From assembly GCA_021819205.1 (NCBI GenBank), contig JAKARV010000004.1:50557-114556 (forward strand): a stretch of DNA of 64,000 nucleotides, written 5' to 3'. Below, one piece after another: positions 50,993 through 61,188 of the stretch; the stretch's first letter is position 1, and each line of letters begins with the position of its first letter. Below the pieces are notes generated by a model. The model was not told the DNA's origin. It made no database searches and worked only from the letters and a program-made list of their open reading frames with translations. The position numbers and the translations under genes are program-made. Origin of the DNA: Actinomycetes bacterium. Lineage in GTDB: Bacteria; Actinomycetota; Acidimicrobiia; Acidimicrobiales; Acidimicrobiaceae.

Positions 50993-52182
50993 CGGGGCAG
51001 GCCTCCCTGCCGAGAGCTCCAGGTCTTCAGGCCCAAGCCGAAGATTCGGATGAATCCCTCGGCATCGAGGTGACGAAAGGCATCGTTGGCCGCGTAGGTG
51101 GCGAGTTCGTAGTCGTAAAGGGAGTGCGGGCTCCGCCGGCCGTCGACGATGAAACCGCCCGGCCGGAATCTCACCCTCACTTCTCCGGTAACCACCCGGT
51201 TGGCAGCATCGATGAACGCGTCGTAAGCCTGCTTCAGCGGGGAGTACCACATCCCGTCGTAGACCAGAGTCGCCCAGCGGAGCCCAATTTCGGTCTTTGC
51301 ATGGGCAAGTTCCCGCTCTAAGGTGATATCCTCCAGCTGGCGATGCGCCTCCAGCAACACCGCGGCGGCCGGTGCCTCGTAAACCTCCCGGGACTTGATC
51401 CCGACGCGGCGGTTCTCGACCATGTCGATTCGCCCGATCCCGTAGCTGCCGGCGAGCACGTTGAGCTCGCCAATAAGGGTGTCAAGATCGAGTTCCCGGC
51501 CGTCAAGGCTGTATGGCATGCCCTCCCTGAAGCCAATCACCACCGACTCCGGCATCCCAGCTCTGGGCAGGGTGTAGGAGTAAATGTCGGACGGCGGAGG
51601 CGCCCAAGGGTCCTCCATCTCGCCGCACTCGATCGCCCGTCCCCACAAGTTCTGGTCAATCGAGTAAGGGTTCTCCTTTTTGGCCAGGATCTCCACGCCG
51701 TGGGCATGGCCGTACTCGATGGCATCCTCTCTGGTAAAGCCCCACTCCCTAACCGGCGCCAGAACCTCGACCGCAGGGTCGAGCGCCTGAAGAGCGAGCT
51801 CGAAGCGGACTTGATCGTTGCCCTTTCCAGTGCAGCCGTGGGCGACCGCGGTGGCGCCGTAACGGTGGGCCACCTCCACGAGGTGCTTGGAGATTAGAGG
51901 GCGCGAGAGCGACGAGACGAGCGGGTAGCGGTTCTCATAGAGCGCATCAGCCTTGATAGCTGGGGCAACAAACTCCTGAGCGAACTCGAGGCGCGCATCC
52001 GCTACCTCCGCCGCTACCGCCCCGGTCTTCAAGGCGCGCTGCCGTACCGCCTCCATATCCTCCTGCTGGCCGATGTCAACGGAGAGGGCGACAACCTCGC
52101 AACCCTGCTCCACCTGCAGCCACTTGATGACCACCGACGTGTCCAGCCCACCGCTGTAGGCGAGCACCACCCGCTTCGACAT
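50989..52182 (-). CDS. argG: Argininosuccinate synthase
   Basis: The 397-residue protein begins with the ATP P-loop Tyr-Ser-Gly-Gly-Leu-Asp-Thr-Ser (about 9-16), then Gly-Cys-Glu-Val, Ala-His-Gly-Cys-Thr-Gly-Lys-Gly-Asn-Asp-Gln (about 116-126), and Glu-Ala-Pro-Ala. It joins citrulline and aspartate. The start follows GGGAGGAAGCG. It is separated from argR by 81 bases, where a second promoter may lie. Confidence 0.96.
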   Translation of the reverse strand: MSKRVVLAYSGGLDTSVVIKWLQVEQGCEVVALSVDIGQQEDMEAVRQRALKTGAVAAEVADARLEFAQEFVAPAIKADALYENRYPLVSSLSRPLISKHLVEVAHRYGATAVAHGCTGKGNDQVRFELALQALDPAVEVLAPVREWGFTREDAIEYGHAHGVEILAKKENPYSIDQNLWGRAIECGEMEDPWAPPPSDIYSYTLPRAGMPESVVIGFREGMPYSLDGRELDLDTLIGELNVLAGSYGIGRIDMVENRRVGIKSREVYEAPAAAVLLEAHRQLEDITLERELAHAKTEIGLRWATLVYDGMWYSPLKQAYDAFIDAANRVVTGEVRVRFRPGGFIVDGRRSPHSLYDYELATYAANDAFRHLDAEGFIRIFGLGLKTWSSRQGGLPR

Positions 52183-52263
52183 CGCTTCCTCCCAAAGGTT
52201 CTTGCCCGTTAAACGCGCGACAAAGGTAGCCTAACGACCACCGCCTCCGTGTAGATCGGGAAC

Positions 52264-52728
52264 TCAGGAGAGACCGGAGATGACGGCAAGCTCGGCGGCC
52301 AGCTTCTGCCCGCCCTGCTCCTCAGCCGCAAGCACTAGAACTGTGTCGTCTCCGGCCACGGTTCCAAGCACCCCGTCCGGCCTCGCGCGATCGAGCGCGG
52401 AGGCGACCACGTGGGCGCAACCCGGTGGCGTCTTCAGCATCACCAGCGGTCCGGAGCAGACCACATCGACAACCCACTCCGCCATCACGCGGCGGAGATA
52501 GCCGTCCGTCGCCACCTGGTCACGGGGCAGCTCCGGAATCGCGTATATGCTGTTCCCTCCCGGTCCCTTGACCTTGATGGCACCCAGCTCATCCAGATCG
52601 CGCGACACCGTTGCCTGCGTTGCCGAGATCCCCTCCTCGGACAGCAGGTCGACGATCTGCTGCTGGGCGCCGATCGGCTGCTGCGCGATAAGTTTCGCGA
52701 TCCGGTACTGGCGTTGATTCTTAGCCAT
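52264..52728 (-). CDS. argR: Arginine repressor
   Basis: The 154-residue protein has the ArgR winged helix (about 1-70) with [16 protein letters not shown] and the C-terminal oligomerisation domain with [11 protein letters not shown] (arginine-binding Asp-Asp). It forms hexamers that bind ARG boxes with arginine. ATG 52728 with GGAGGGCGTA overlaps the argF end by eight bases. Confidence 0.95.
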   Translation of the reverse strand: MAKNQRQYRIAKLIAQQPIGAQQQIVDLLSEEGISATQATVSRDLDELGAIKVKGPGGNSIYAIPELPRDQVATDGYLRRVMAEWVVDVVCSGPLVMLKTPPGCAHVVASALDRARPDGVLGTVAGDDTVLVLAAEEQGGQKLAAELAVISGLS

Positions 52729-53641
52729 TACGCCCTCCAAGAATGCTAAATAGAGCGACCATCGCGTCGAGGCGATTTTTTGCCTGTTCCCAAACCCGTG
52801 ACCGCGATCCCTCCAAGACCTCGGCGGTAATCTCGGAACCGCGGTGGGCAGGGAGACAGTGGAGAACGATAGCGTCCGGATTGGCCCGGTCTAGGAGCGC
52901 CTCCGAGACTTGGTAGGATCGGAACGCTGCCGCCTTCTCGACCATCGCCTCCTCCCCCATCGACACCCAGACGTCGGTATAGACGACATCGCTACCGGAG
53001 ACCACCTCCAGCGGGTCGGTGCCGAACTCGAAGGTGGATGCCGATCCACTGGCCCGGCGGTAGGAGTCAAAGCTGGCAAGGTCGTCGCCATCGAAGGAGT
53101 ACCCATCGGGAGAAGCGACCACGATCGACATTCCGGTGGCGATCGCCGCCTTGACCAGCGAGCGGGCTACGTTGTTCGAGTCTCCGATGTAGGCAATCTT
53201 CACCGACTCTGGGGACCGCCCCGGAAAACAGTCGCGCACGGTCATGACATCGGCAAGCGCCTGGGTCGGGTGGGCGTAATCGGTGAGCAGGTTTACCATC
53301 GGCACGCCACTGCCCTCGATTGCGCCCGCCATCCGGGTAAATGTCGAGTGCGACTTCAACCTCGCGGTTACCAGCGAGTGGTGTTTCGCCAGAAGCATGG
53401 CCACGTCTTCCGCCCGCTCCCTCTGGTCAATCCCGATCTCATCGCCAACAAAAAAGACTGGCAAGCCGCCGAGCGCAGCCACCGCCCCGGCCACCGCCGA
53501 GCGAGTCCGCAGCGAAGCGTGCTCGAAAACCGCCGCCACCGTCTGCCCGGCAAAAAGCCCCGGAGATCCCGGTCCCAAGTTCCGGGCAGCTATGTCGCGC
53601 ACCGCAGCGGGTTCTAGATCGTCGATATCACCTACAATCAC
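52721..53641 (-). CDS. argF: Ornithine carbamoyltransferase
   Basis: The 306-residue protein has the OTC layout: carbamoyl phosphate site Phe-Glu-His-Ala-Ser-Leu-Arg-Thr-Arg (about 39-47), His-Pro-Thr-Gln-Ala-Leu-Ala-Asp (about 132-139), Val-Trp-Val-Ser-Met-Gly (ornithine site), and His-Cys-Leu-Pro-Ala-His-Arg-Gly (catalytic Cys). The Ser-Thr-Arg-Thr motif has Leu for Thr, which is unusual. GTG 53641 overlaps the argD stop (GTGA). The longer frame to 54187 is a shadow. Confidence 0.93.
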   Translation of the reverse strand: MIVGDIDDLEPAAVRDIAARNLGPGSPGLFAGQTVAAVFEHASLRTRSAVAGAVAALGGLPVFFVGDEIGIDQRERAEDVAMLLAKHHSLVTARLKSHSTFTRMAGAIEGSGVPMVNLLTDYAHPTQALADVMTVRDCFPGRSPESVKIAYIGDSNNVARSLVKAAIATGMSIVVASPDGYSFDGDDLASFDSYRRASGSASTFEFGTDPLEVVSGSDVVYTDVWVSMGEEAMVEKAAAFRSYQVSEALLDRANPDAIVLHCLPAHRGSEITAEVLEGSRSRVWEQAKNRLDAMVALFSILGGRNG

Positions 53642-54795
53642 AGCTCTCCTCCAGTACTGCTGATCGCTTCCCCAAGAATCTGTACCCCGGCGTCTATCTC
53701 TTCTGTCGAGATCACCAGCGGTGGAAGCAGTCGCAACCGGGTCGGCGAGGTGTAGTTGATTACCAACCCAAGCTCTAGCGCCCGGCGATAAACCTTCGGC
53801 GCCAGCGGCAAGGTCAACTCGACACCAATCATTAGTCCCATCCCCTCGACCGCTTTGACCAAGGGCAGCTTCCCCACCATCTGCATCAGCTCGGCGCCGA
53901 GCAACCCGGCCCGCTCCGGAGCAAGGAGGGAGTCCAAGCCGTCGAGCACCGCCACGATCGCGGTACCGGCAAGCGGATTGCCCCCGAAAGTAGACCCGTG
54001 GTCTCCCGTTTTGAAAGCGGAAGCCACCTCGTTCCGCGCAACCATAGCACCAACCGGAAAGCCGTTGCCCAGCGCCTTTGCCAGAGCAATGATATCCGGC
54101 TCCAGTCCATAGTGCTGGTAGCCGAACCACCTTCCGGTACGCCCAAGGCCGGCCTGGACCTCGTCCACCGCCACCAGCAAGTCGCATTCCCGGGCAACTT
54201 CCTTAACCGTCTCGGCCAGCTCTCTTGACATCGGACGAACACCTGCTTCGCCCTGGATCGCCTCGAACAAGATGCCGCCAACCTCGGGATCTTGCACAGC
54301 CGACTTGAGCGCGCCGGGATCGTTGAAGGGGATGGTTATCACTCCGGGGAGCAGAGGAGCGAAGGGTTGGTTCCGATCGCCCCACCCGGTCGCCGACAGC
54401 GACCCCATGGTCCTCCCGTGGAAACCACCCGCAAAGGTGACGATCTTCCGCCTCGACGGACGCGCCCGCCTGATTAGCTTGATCGCCGCCTCGTTCGCCT
54501 CGGTCCCGGAGTTGACAAAGAAGACCTGGCACTCAAAGTCGAAACGGGAGGTCAGCGCCTCAGCCGCCTCGATCTGCGGAGGCGTCCGGAAGTAGTTGGA
54601 GACGTGACCCAACTTCGCCAGCTGCGCCTGGAGGGCTCTGGTAACCCCCGGGTTGGAGTGGCCCAAAGAGACCACGGCGATACCGGCTAGAAAGTCTAGG
54701 TAACGCCGGCCCGAGGTGTCGAAGAGGTAGACCCCGCTTCCCCGTTCGAAGATCACGCCCGGCTCCGGATATACGGCTATGAAGGGATCACCCAT
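53638..54795 (-). CDS. argD: Acetylornithine aminotransferase
   Basis: The 385-residue protein is a class III PLP aminotransferase: Asn-Ser-Gly-Thr-Glu-Ala-Asn-Glu-Ala (about 97-105), [19 protein letters not shown] (Asp at about 217), Ala-Leu-Ala-Lys-Ala-Leu-Gly-Asn-Gly (PLP Lys at about 247), and [11 protein letters not shown]. It converts N-acetylglutamate semialdehyde to N-acetylornithine. ATG 54795 is ten bases from GGGAG; a TTG at 54804 overlapping the argB stop is possible. Confidence 0.95.
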   Translation of the reverse strand: MGDPFIAVYPEPGVIFERGSGVYLFDTSGRRYLDFLAGIAVVSLGHSNPGVTRALQAQLAKLGHVSNYFRTPPQIEAAEALTSRFDFECQVFFVNSGTEANEAAIKLIRRARPSRRKIVTFAGGFHGRTMGSLSATGWGDRNQPFAPLLPGVITIPFNDPGALKSAVQDPEVGGILFEAIQGEAGVRPMSRELAETVKEVARECDLLVAVDEVQAGLGRTGRWFGYQHYGLEPDIIALAKALGNGFPVGAMVARNEVASAFKTGDHGSTFGGNPLAGTAIVAVLDGLDSLLAPERAGLLGAELMQMVGKLPLVKAVEGMGLMIGVELTLPLAPKVYRRALELGLVINYTSPTRLRLLPPLVISTEEIDAGVQILGEAISSTGGEL

Positions 54796-54800
54796 CGCTA

Positions 54801-55658
54801 TCAATCTCCCAGAAACATGGTACCCACACCGCGGTCGGTGAGCAGTTCGAGAAGCAGGCTGTGTGGAACCCTTCCGTCGATCATGTGCACCCGCGCGACT
54901 CCTGCCGCCACCGCTTCCCTGGCTGCAATCACCTTCGGAATCATGCCGCCGCCAATGATATCCCCCTTGATCAGGGAGTCGATATCGTCAACCTTGATCT
55001 GGTTGATCAGCGTTGACGAATCGGCTGGGTCTCGAAGCACCCCAGGAACGTTCGAGAGGTAGATCAGCTTCTCCGCCCTTAGCGCCGCGGCCACCGCCGA
55101 AGCCAGGGTATCGGCGTTTACGTTGTACAGCTGGCCGGCCGCGTCGACGGCTATCGAAGCCACCACCGGGATCACCCCATCGCCGACCATTCCTCCCAAC
55201 AGCCTCGGATCCACCGAGACCACTTCGCCGACGAAGCCCAACCTCTCGTCTTTCGGCTTGACCAGCACGCTCGATCCATCGACCCCAGATACCCCGGTGG
55301 CAAGGTCGCCGTGCCGGTTTATGGCTCTGACGATCTCCGGGTTAACCAGTCCAAGCAACCCCATCTGGACCGCTTCCAACATGGCAGCGCCGGTGACTCG
55401 GAGGCCGTCGACAAAGTTGGACTCGATGCCAAGGGCAGCGGCGATCCTGTCGATCTGGGGACCGCCCCCGTGAACCACAACCGGCTTCATCCCCACCGAG
55501 TGGATCAGGGCTACGTCGGCGGCAAAAGTCTCCAGCGTCCCGCTATCGCCGGAAAAGACGCTTCCCCCGTACTTGATGACCACGATCTTGCCGTTGAAGC
55601 GCTGAATGTAAGGAAGGGCCTCGATCAACACCGACGCGGATCCGGAGAACGAACTCAC
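54801..55658 (-). CDS. argB: Acetylglutamate kinase
   Basis: The 285-residue protein has Val-Ile-Lys-Tyr-Gly-Gly-Ser (about 27-33), Pro-Val-Val-Val-His-Gly-Gly-Gly-Pro-Gln-Ile (about 59-69), and Val-Asn-Ala-Asp-Thr-Leu-Ala (about 183-189), an intact amino acid kinase. It phosphorylates N-acetylglutamate, usually the arginine-inhibited step. GTG 55658 overlaps the argJ stop (GTGA). Confidence 0.95.
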   Translation of the reverse strand: MSSFSGSASVLIEALPYIQRFNGKIVVIKYGGSVFSGDSGTLETFAADVALIHSVGMKPVVVHGGGPQIDRIAAALGIESNFVDGLRVTGAAMLEAVQMGLLGLVNPEIVRAINRHGDLATGVSGVDGSSVLVKPKDERLGFVGEVVSVDPRLLGGMVGDGVIPVVASIAVDAAGQLYNVNADTLASAVAAALRAEKLIYLSNVPGVLRDPADSSTLINQIKVDDIDSLIKGDIIGGGMIPKVIAAREAVAAGVARVHMIDGRVPHSLLLELLTDRGVGTMFLGD

Positions 55659-56836
55659 GAGGTTCCCCGGTTCTCTTCGAGGTAGCCGTGCCCAATGTCG
55701 CTGGTGAGCATGGTCGCAGTCCCCTCTCCCTGGTTAATCTCGATCAGCACCTCGATGTCATGCTCCTGCATCCGCTCGGCAAGGAGTTCCAAGGTGCCCG
55801 AGTCCAGCTCTCCTCGGGCCTCAAGGCCACCCCTGGCGACCTTGACGCCTTGGTACGAGATATCTACCGCCGCCGGGTCAATCGCGACGCCAGCAAGGCC
55901 CACCTCCCCAAGGACGCGGCCCCAGTAGGGATCGGCCCCGAGCAACGAGCACTTCACGAGTAGGGAGTTTGCCACCTTGCGCGCAATCGCATCAGCTTCC
56001 CCATCGCTGGGCGCACCGGTTACCACGATCTTTCCCACTTTGGAGCCACCCTCGGCGTCAGCCACGATCTGGTAGGCGAGCGAACCCGCGACTTCCCCAA
56101 GCGCCTCTTCGAAGCCGACCCCTGGAGGCCCGGCAATACCGGATGCGAGCAGAACCACCGTGTCGTTGGTGGAGGTGCACCCATCGATGGTAATCCGATT
56201 GAATGAGGTGGAGACCGCGGCGGCCAACACCGACGCCGCCTGCTCCGGATCGAGAAGAACATCGGTAGTGATCAGCGAGAGCATTGTGGCCATGTTGGGC
56301 GCGATCATCGCGGCACCTTTGGCCATGCCACCGATCCGCCATCCATCCCTCTCGCGTACGGCAAGCTTTGGATGGGTATCGGTGGTCATGATCGCGCGGG
56401 CTGCAAGGAGTCCCGCCTCCTCGGTGCTGGCGGCGGCGGCGCGAAGTGCCGCTCCTCCGGATAGGGCGGCATCCAACGGGAAGGGAATCCCAATCAAGCC
56501 GGTCGCCATCACCAGGTACTCTTCGGGAACTCCACCGAACTCCCTGGCGGCCATGGCCGCCATTGCCCGCGCGGCCTCCACTCCCACACCGCCGTTCAGT
56601 GCGTTGGCGTTTCCCGAGGAGGCGATCACTCCCCGGAGCCTGCCGCCCGTGGCCGCCAGATGTTCTCTGGAGACGGAGACCGGCGCGGCCGCACTAAGGC
56701 TCTGGGTAAAGACGGCGGCGCCACTTCCCACCGCCGATCCCCCGAACCCAGTAAAAGAGAGGTCTAGCCGTCCGCCCGACTTGATTCCCGAGGCCACGCC
56801 GGAGGCGACGAATCCCCGGGGAAAGACCACGCTCAT
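55655..56836 (-). CDS. argJ: Bifunctional ornithine acetyltransferase/N-acetylglutamate synthase
   Basis: The 393-residue protein is processed at the Ala-Thr bond in Met-Ala-Lys-Gly-Ala-Ala-Met-Ile-Ala-Pro-Asn-Met-Ala-Thr-Met-Leu, with Thr the nucleophile of the beta chain. Asp-Gly-Cys-Thr-Ser-Thr-Asn-Asp-Thr and Asp-Pro-Tyr-Trp-Gly-Arg also fit. It recycles the acetyl group between N-acetylornithine and glutamate. ATG 56836 overlaps the argC stop (ATGA); GTG 56842 would add two residues. Confidence 0.95.
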   Translation of the reverse strand: MSVVFPRGFVASGVASGIKSGGRLDLSFTGFGGSAVGSGAAVFTQSLSAAAPVSVSREHLAATGGRLRGVIASSGNANALNGGVGVEAARAMAAMAAREFGGVPEEYLVMATGLIGIPFPLDAALSGGAALRAAAASTEEAGLLAARAIMTTDTHPKLAVRERDGWRIGGMAKGAAMIAPNMATMLSLITTDVLLDPEQAASVLAAAVSTSFNRITIDGCTSTNDTVVLLASGIAGPPGVGFEEALGEVAGSLAYQIVADAEGGSKVGKIVVTGAPSDGEADAIARKVANSLLVKCSLLGADPYWGRVLGEVGLAGVAIDPAAVDISYQGVKVARGGLEARGELDSGTLELLAERMQEHDIEVLIEINQGEGTATMLTSDIGHGYLEENRGTS

Positions 56837-57843
56837 GGCCACACCCCCAAAGTGGCAAGTCCATCGGTCTCGCCGTAGCCGGCCATCAAGTTCGCCACCT
56901 GCACCGCCTGCCCGGCCGCCCCCTTGGTCAGGTTGTCGATGACTCCCAGCGCTAGCAGCGTTCCGGTTCGCGCATCAAAAGCTGCGTGGATACGGACCCG
57001 GTTCGACCCGTATACTTCGCGGGATGATGGAGGACCATCCACGACCTCCACCATCGGGCTCTCTTGGTAGTAGCCACGAAGCCCATCACGAAGTTGGTAG
57101 TCGCCAAGCCCTGGCTGCGCCGGCAGGTAGCAGGTCGCCGAGAGACCGCGAGTCAAGGGGGCGAGATGAGGCGTAAAAAGCACCTCGCGCCCCAGGTTCT
57201 GTACCATCTCTCCGGTGTGCCGGTGTCCCAGCAGCGCGTAGGCTCCTACCGATTCATTTGCACTGACAAAGTGGGTCCGCTGCGTCGGGCTCTTACCCGC
57301 GCCGGAGACCCCGGAGATGCCGTCGACAAAGACTGGACCTTCTCTCACCAACCCGAGATCGATGAGCGGCCGCGCGGCAAGCGTCGCGGCAGTCACGTAG
57401 CACCCGGGTACCGCGACCAGCCGGGCATCAACAATTTGGCTTCGATTGAGCTCGACCATCCCGTAGACCGCCTCTCCAAGAAGCTGCGGGGCGCGATGCG
57501 TCTCGCCGTACCATCTCTCGTAGACCGCAGGGTCCCTGAAGCGGAAGTCGGCACCTAGGTCCACAACCTTGGCGCCCATCCCAAGAAGCAATGCCGCCAG
57601 CTCTTGGCTCCGCCCGTGGGGAAGGGCAAGAAACACGATCGCTCCCGGCGATGCGGAAGCTATCCTCTGCTGCAAGGCCTCGATACCGGCCACCGGAACC
57701 CCCCCGGCTCCGGGCACATCGGCGAGGGCTGCGCGCCCCTCGGAGGCAAAGGCGCCAGCAAGATCGAACCCGGGATGGCCGGAGATGATCCTGACCAGCT
57801 CCTGGCCGACGTAGCCGGTAGCACCCACTACATAGGTCTCCAT
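56833..57843 (-). CDS. argC: N-acetyl-gamma-glutamyl-phosphate reductase
   Basis: The 336-residue protein has Val-Gly-Ala-Thr-Gly-Tyr-Val-Gly-Gln-Glu-Leu (NADP site, about 7-17), Val-Pro-Gly-Cys-Tyr-Val-Thr-Ala with the catalytic Cys (about 149), and Gly-His-Arg-His-Thr-Gly-Glu (catalytic His). It reduces N-acetylglutamyl phosphate to the semialdehyde. First gene of the arginine cluster. ATG 57843 has no ribosome site and lies eight bases from TATAAA on the minus strand. Confidence 0.95.
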   Translation of the reverse strand: METYVVGATGYVGQELVRIISGHPGFDLAGAFASEGRAALADVPGAGGVPVAGIEALQQRIASASPGAIVFLALPHGRSQELAALLLGMGAKVVDLGADFRFRDPAVYERWYGETHRAPQLLGEAVYGMVELNRSQIVDARLVAVPGCYVTAATLAARPLIDLGLVREGPVFVDGISGVSGAGKSPTQRTHFVSANESVGAYALLGHRHTGEMVQNLGREVLFTPHLAPLTRGLSATCYLPAQPGLGDYQLRDGLRGYYQESPMVEVVDGPPSSREVYGSNRVRIHAAFDARTGTLLALGVIDNLTKGAAGQAVQVANLMAGYGETDGLATLGVWP

Positions 57844-57851
57844 GTTGCAAG

Positions 57852-57857
57852 TTTATA
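57852..57857 (-). promoter_or_regulatory. Putative -10 box (TATAAA) of the arg operon, leaderless
   Basis: On the minus strand TATAAA ends eight bases before the argC ATG. Confidence 0.4.
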
Positions 57858-57864
57858 TCGGCTG

Positions 57865-57880
57865 CTGCATAATCATGCTA
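57865..57880. promoter_or_regulatory. Putative ARG box (GCAT-n4-ATGC)
   Basis: GCATAATCATGC at 57867-57878 is an inverted repeat resembling the TGCAT/ATGCA half-sites of actinobacterial ArgR boxes, just upstream of the -10 box. argR in the same operon would bind there when arginine is plentiful. Confidence 0.5.
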
Positions 57881-57982
57881 CCGCCCCCAACGGTTCAGGC
57901 CAAGGGTGCAAACATTATCGCTGGCGCACATTGAAACCGCGCCAGATGAACTGGTATGCTCGTAGCCGGCGAAGGGGGAGCG

Positions 57983-58357
57983 ATGAATTTCATCCGGTCA
58001 TACGAAGAGATGTGGCGGAACTTTCTCAACTTCCGCACGCGGACCTCCCGCGGTGACTATTGGCGGGCGGTCGCAGTCAACTTCGTCGTCTACTTGGTCC
58101 TTGCCTACGCCGCAGCTAACTCCAGCGCCACCACAATCTTCTACACGATCTACATCATCGCAGCTATCGTCCCCTCGATCGCCATGGGGGTTCGCCGTCT
58201 CCACGATCGGGACAACACCGCCCTGTGGATGCTTCTCGCGCTCATTCCGATCGTCGGAGGAATCGCGCTCTTAGTCATGATGCTGAGGTCTGGCAGCCCG
58301 GGCGAGAACCGCTACGGTCCGGCTCCCATCTCCGGTCCGGGGATGATCGGACGCTGA
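57983..58357 (+). CDS. DUF805-family membrane protein
   Basis: The 124-residue protein has Tyr-Glu-Glu-Met-Trp-Arg-Asn-Phe-Leu-Asn-Phe-Arg-Thr-Arg-Thr-Ser-Arg-Gly-Asp-Tyr-Trp, two or three membrane helices, and Arg-Arg-Leu-His-Asp-Arg-Asp-Asn, the DUF805 motif. The C terminus has Gly-Glu-Asn-Arg-Tyr-Gly-Pro. Function unknown; found in many bacteria as a small envelope protein. ATG 57983 follows GGGGGAG. It diverges from argC. Confidence 0.85.
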   Translation: MNFIRSYEEMWRNFLNFRTRTSRGDYWRAVAVNFVVYLVLAYAAANSSATTIFYTIYIIAAIVPSIAMGVRRLHDRDNTALWMLLALIPIVGGIALLVMMLRSGSPGENRYGPAPISGPGMIGR

Positions 58358-58475
58358 CTTTTCAGAAAGTAGCGCCCTTCAAGGGTTGGGTTTAGGCCGC
58401 ACAAGCGACGGCTGGGGCGAGCCCTCATTCCACCTCCGGCAGCTATCTTCCCGGCGGGAGAGTCCAAAGGCGTGC

Positions 58476-58481
58476 TAGTGT
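58476..58481 (+). promoter_or_regulatory. Putative -10 box (TAGTGT) of thiC
   Basis: TAGTGT ends about seven bases before the start of the TPP riboswitch, so the riboswitch would begin at the transcript start. Confidence 0.35.
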
Positions 58482-58487
58482 GGATAT

Positions 58488-58574
58488 CGCAAGTCGCGGG
58501 AGCCCATTTGCGGGCTGAGAGGGTAGGAGTACCGACCGCTTGAACCTGATCCGGCTAACACCGGCGGAGGGAGA
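58488..58574 (+). promoter_or_regulatory. TPP riboswitch (THI element)
   Basis: The conserved cores are present in order: GGGAGCC, CTGAGAGGG, then ACCG, CTTGAACCTGATC, CGGCTAACACCGG and GCGGAGGGAGA. The last element carries the thiC ribosome site (GGAGGGAG) four bases from the ATG at 58578, so ligand binding would hide it. Confidence 0.95.
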
Positions 58575-58577
58575 ACT

Positions 58578-60059
58578 ATGGGAGCTTCAGGCGCACGCTA
58601 CCGCATCGAGGTCGTAGACACCAACGATCCGACGATCCAAGTTCCATTCCTTCTAGTAGAACTCGGCGACGGCTCCGAAATCCGGCTTCCAACTGTCGCA
58701 CCAAAAAGCCCCGGGATCCTGCCGAGACCACGCGAGCCATGGGTGGGCGGTCGCGCAATCGGTCTCACCCAACAGCGGATGGCGAGAGACGGGATCGCCA
58801 GCCAGGAGATTCGCTTCACTGCCATCAGGGAGGGGCGAAGTGTCGAGCTTATCCTCGCCGAGCTCGCATCGGGCAGGGCGGTAATCCCGGCCAACCCGAG
58901 GCACCTGGAGCTTGAGCCGACCATCATCGGACGAGCGTTCCGGACCAAGGTAAACGCCAACATCGGGACCTCTTCCAACCGCCCGTCGATCGAGGCGGAG
59001 GTGCATAAGCTGCACACTGCTCTTGCTTTTGGTGCAGATACCGTCATGGACCTCTCCACCGGAGGCGATCTGGGAGAGATCCGCTCACAACTCATCCGCA
59101 ACTGTCCGGTCCCGCTCGGAACGGTTCCGGTCTACGAGGCACTCGAACGAGCCAAGGGCCGTCCGGACAAGCTCTCCTGGGAGCTGATGCGCGATGTCAT
59201 CGAAGAGCAGGCGGAACAGGGGGTCGATTACATGACCCTCCACGCCGGCCTGGTCCGCGATCTGATTCCCCTCGCCGCGGAGCGTACCACCGGGATCGTC
59301 TCCCGGGGAGGCTCGCTGATGGCGAGCTGGCAAGTGGCGAACGAGCGGGAGAACTTCCTCCACGAAAAGTTCGACGAGCTCCTCGAACTGGCTGGCAAGT
59401 ACGACATAACGTTATCGCTGGGAGACGGTTTGCGGCCAGGTTCGATAGCCGACGCCAACGACCGAGCTCAGCTCGGGGAGCTTGCCGTCCTTGGCAAGCT
59501 GGCGGAAAGGGCGCATGCTGCCGGGACCCAGGTAATGATCGAGGGCCCCGGCCACGTTCCCATCCACAAGATCGCCGAGAACGCCAAGTTGGAGCAAACG
59601 CTCTGCTTCGACGCGCCCTTCTACACGCTCGGTCCGCTTACTGTAGACGTCTCGCCGGGTTACGACCACATCAGCTCGGCGATCGGCGCCGCGCTGATCG
59701 CTACCGCGGGTGCCTCGATGCTCTGCTACGTTACCCCAAGCGAACACCTTGGGCTTCCTGGACCCGACGAGGTGCGCCAAGGCTTGGTCGCCTATCGGAT
59801 CGCAGCGCACGCCGCCGACCTTGCAAAGGGCATTCCCGGAGCACAGGAGTGGGACGACGCTCTATCCAAAGCGCGCTACGAGTTCCGCTGGGAAGACCAG
59901 TTCAACCTCTCCATCGACCCTGAAGAAGCGCTTAGGCTCCACGACCGAACCCTTCCGGCGCCGGCGGCAAAGGCCGCCCACTTCTGCTCGATGTGCGGAC
60001 CCAACTACTGTGCGATGAGGATCTCCGAGGACGTGAAGATCGCTATCGGGAAAGGATGA
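58578..60059 (+). CDS. thiC: Phosphomethylpyrimidine synthase
   Basis: The 493-residue protein lacks much of the N-terminal extension seen in longer bacterial ThiC (about 600) but has the core: [29 protein letters not shown], and the C-terminal cluster site Cys-Ser-Met-Cys-Gly-Pro-Asn-Tyr-Cys (CX2CX4C). It is a non-canonical radical SAM enzyme that turns aminoimidazole ribotide into the thiamine pyrimidine. It is controlled by the upstream riboswitch. It converges on the M24 gene with a 17-base overlap. Confidence 0.96.
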   Translation: MGASGARYRIEVVDTNDPTIQVPFLLVELGDGSEIRLPTVAPKSPGILPRPREPWVGGRAIGLTQQRMARDGIASQEIRFTAIREGRSVELILAELASGRAVIPANPRHLELEPTIIGRAFRTKVNANIGTSSNRPSIEAEVHKLHTALAFGADTVMDLSTGGDLGEIRSQLIRNCPVPLGTVPVYEALERAKGRPDKLSWELMRDVIEEQAEQGVDYMTLHAGLVRDLIPLAAERTTGIVSRGGSLMASWQVANERENFLHEKFDELLELAGKYDITLSLGDGLRPGSIADANDRAQLGELAVLGKLAERAHAAGTQVMIEGPGHVPIHKIAENAKLEQTLCFDAPFYTLGPLTVDVSPGYDHISSAIGAALIATAGASMLCYVTPSEHLGLPGPDEVRQGLVAYRIAAHAADLAKGIPGAQEWDDALSKARYEFRWEDQFNLSIDPEEALRLHDRTLPAPAAKAAHFCSMCGPNYCAMRISEDVKIAIGKG

Positions 60060-61188
60060 CAAGATCTCGGGGCGCGTGGTTTAGCCGGAGGGCACGGCCG
60101 CCGGAGAGGATGGCAATGTCCTCGATCCTGGCACCGTAACGGCCTTGCACGTATATCCCCGGTTCGATCGAGAAGGCCATCCCGTCGGCCAGTCGGCTAT
60201 GCTCCCCGGGAGCCAGATACGGCTCCTCATGCTCCTCAAGCCCGATGCCGTGCCCCAGCCGATGGATAAAGCAATCGCCATATCCGGCGGCAGCGATCGG
60301 CTCGCGCGCAAGCGCATCCGCCTCGGACCCGGACATTCCCGCGCGAATGCCGCTGGCAGCCGCCTCCTGTGCGGTCTGCAAAGTCGAGTAAAGTTCAAAA
60401 AAACCGGCCGGCTCAGGATCCCCGACAGCAAAGGTGCGGGTGATGTCGGAGCAGTATCCGGGTTCACCACCCGCGGAGAACGTTCCACCAAAGTCGGTGA
60501 CCAGAATGTCTCCGGCCCCGATGACCCGGTCGGAGGCCTCGTGGTGAGGGGATGCAGAGTTGGGCCCGGAGGCGACGATAGCAAAATTAACCTTGACGTG
60601 GCCCTCCTCCAGCAGCGCCGCCGCGATCGCCGCCGAAACTTCGCGCTCCGTCCGCCCGATGACCGGGATCTCGCCATCTCGCAGCCGTGCGGCCACCCGA
60701 TCGGCAGCCTCCGCAGCCAAGGTCAGCAGGCGCACCTCGATCTCGTCCTTGATCGCCCTTACCTCCGCTGTCAACGTCTCCGCTGAGCTGAAGCGCACCG
60801 AAGGAGCGGCGGAAAACAACTGAAAAAGCCACCCCGCGCGGGTGCCCTCAGTTACCAGGACCGACCCCTCCCGGGGCAGCATTGATGCAACAAGGCGGAA
60901 TGGATCCTCGCCATCGCGCCAACCCAGAACTTCAACACCCTCGAGGGGGCGGAATCTTGGCGCCTCGAGCTGAGGAATCACCAGGCGCGCCTCGCCGTCT
61001 CCGGTGACGACTGCGGCGGTAATTCGCTCCAGCGGCATCGCCTGATACCCGATCAACCAGGGCATCTCCGCGCCAACGGTGGCGATCACGGCAGAGTGTC
61101 CCCGCTCCCTGCACAGGGCCGCGATCCGGTCGATCCGTGCGCGGTATGCAACCTCGAAGCGCCTCCGGTCGAAGGCCGCAGCCGTCAA
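60043..61188 (-). CDS. M24-family metallopeptidase (Xaa-Pro aminopeptidase-like)
   Basis: The 381-residue protein has an N-terminal creatinase-like domain (about 1-150) and a C-terminal pita-bread domain with the five metal ligands in order: [30 protein letters not shown], and Ala-Arg-Ile-Glu-Asp. It would cut N-terminal residues before Pro. The TTG start overlaps the LipB-LipA stop (TTGA), so it is in the same operon. Confidence 0.88.
   Translation of the reverse strand: MTAAAFDRRRFEVAYRARIDRIAALCRERGHSAVIATVGAEMPWLIGYQAMPLERITAAVVTGDGEARLVIPQLEAPRFRPLEGVEVLGWRDGEDPFRLVASMLPREGSVLVTEGTRAGWLFQLFSAAPSVRFSSAETLTAEVRAIKDEIEVRLLTLAAEAADRVAARLRDGEIPVIGRTEREVSAAIAAALLEEGHVKVNFAIVASGPNSASPHHEASDRVIGAGDILVTDFGGTFSAGGEPGYCSDITRTFAVGDPEPAGFFELYSTLQTAQEAAASGIRAGMSGSEADALAREPIAAAGYGDCFIHRLGHGIGLEEHEEPYLAPGEHSRLADGMAFSIEPGIYVQGRYGARIEDIAILSGGRALRLNHAPRDLVILSR

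Noticed and set aside
52721..54187. A 488-residue frame as argF
   Set aside because: The extra N-terminal part is a shadow of argD; GTG 53641 in a GTGA overlap gives the normal length.
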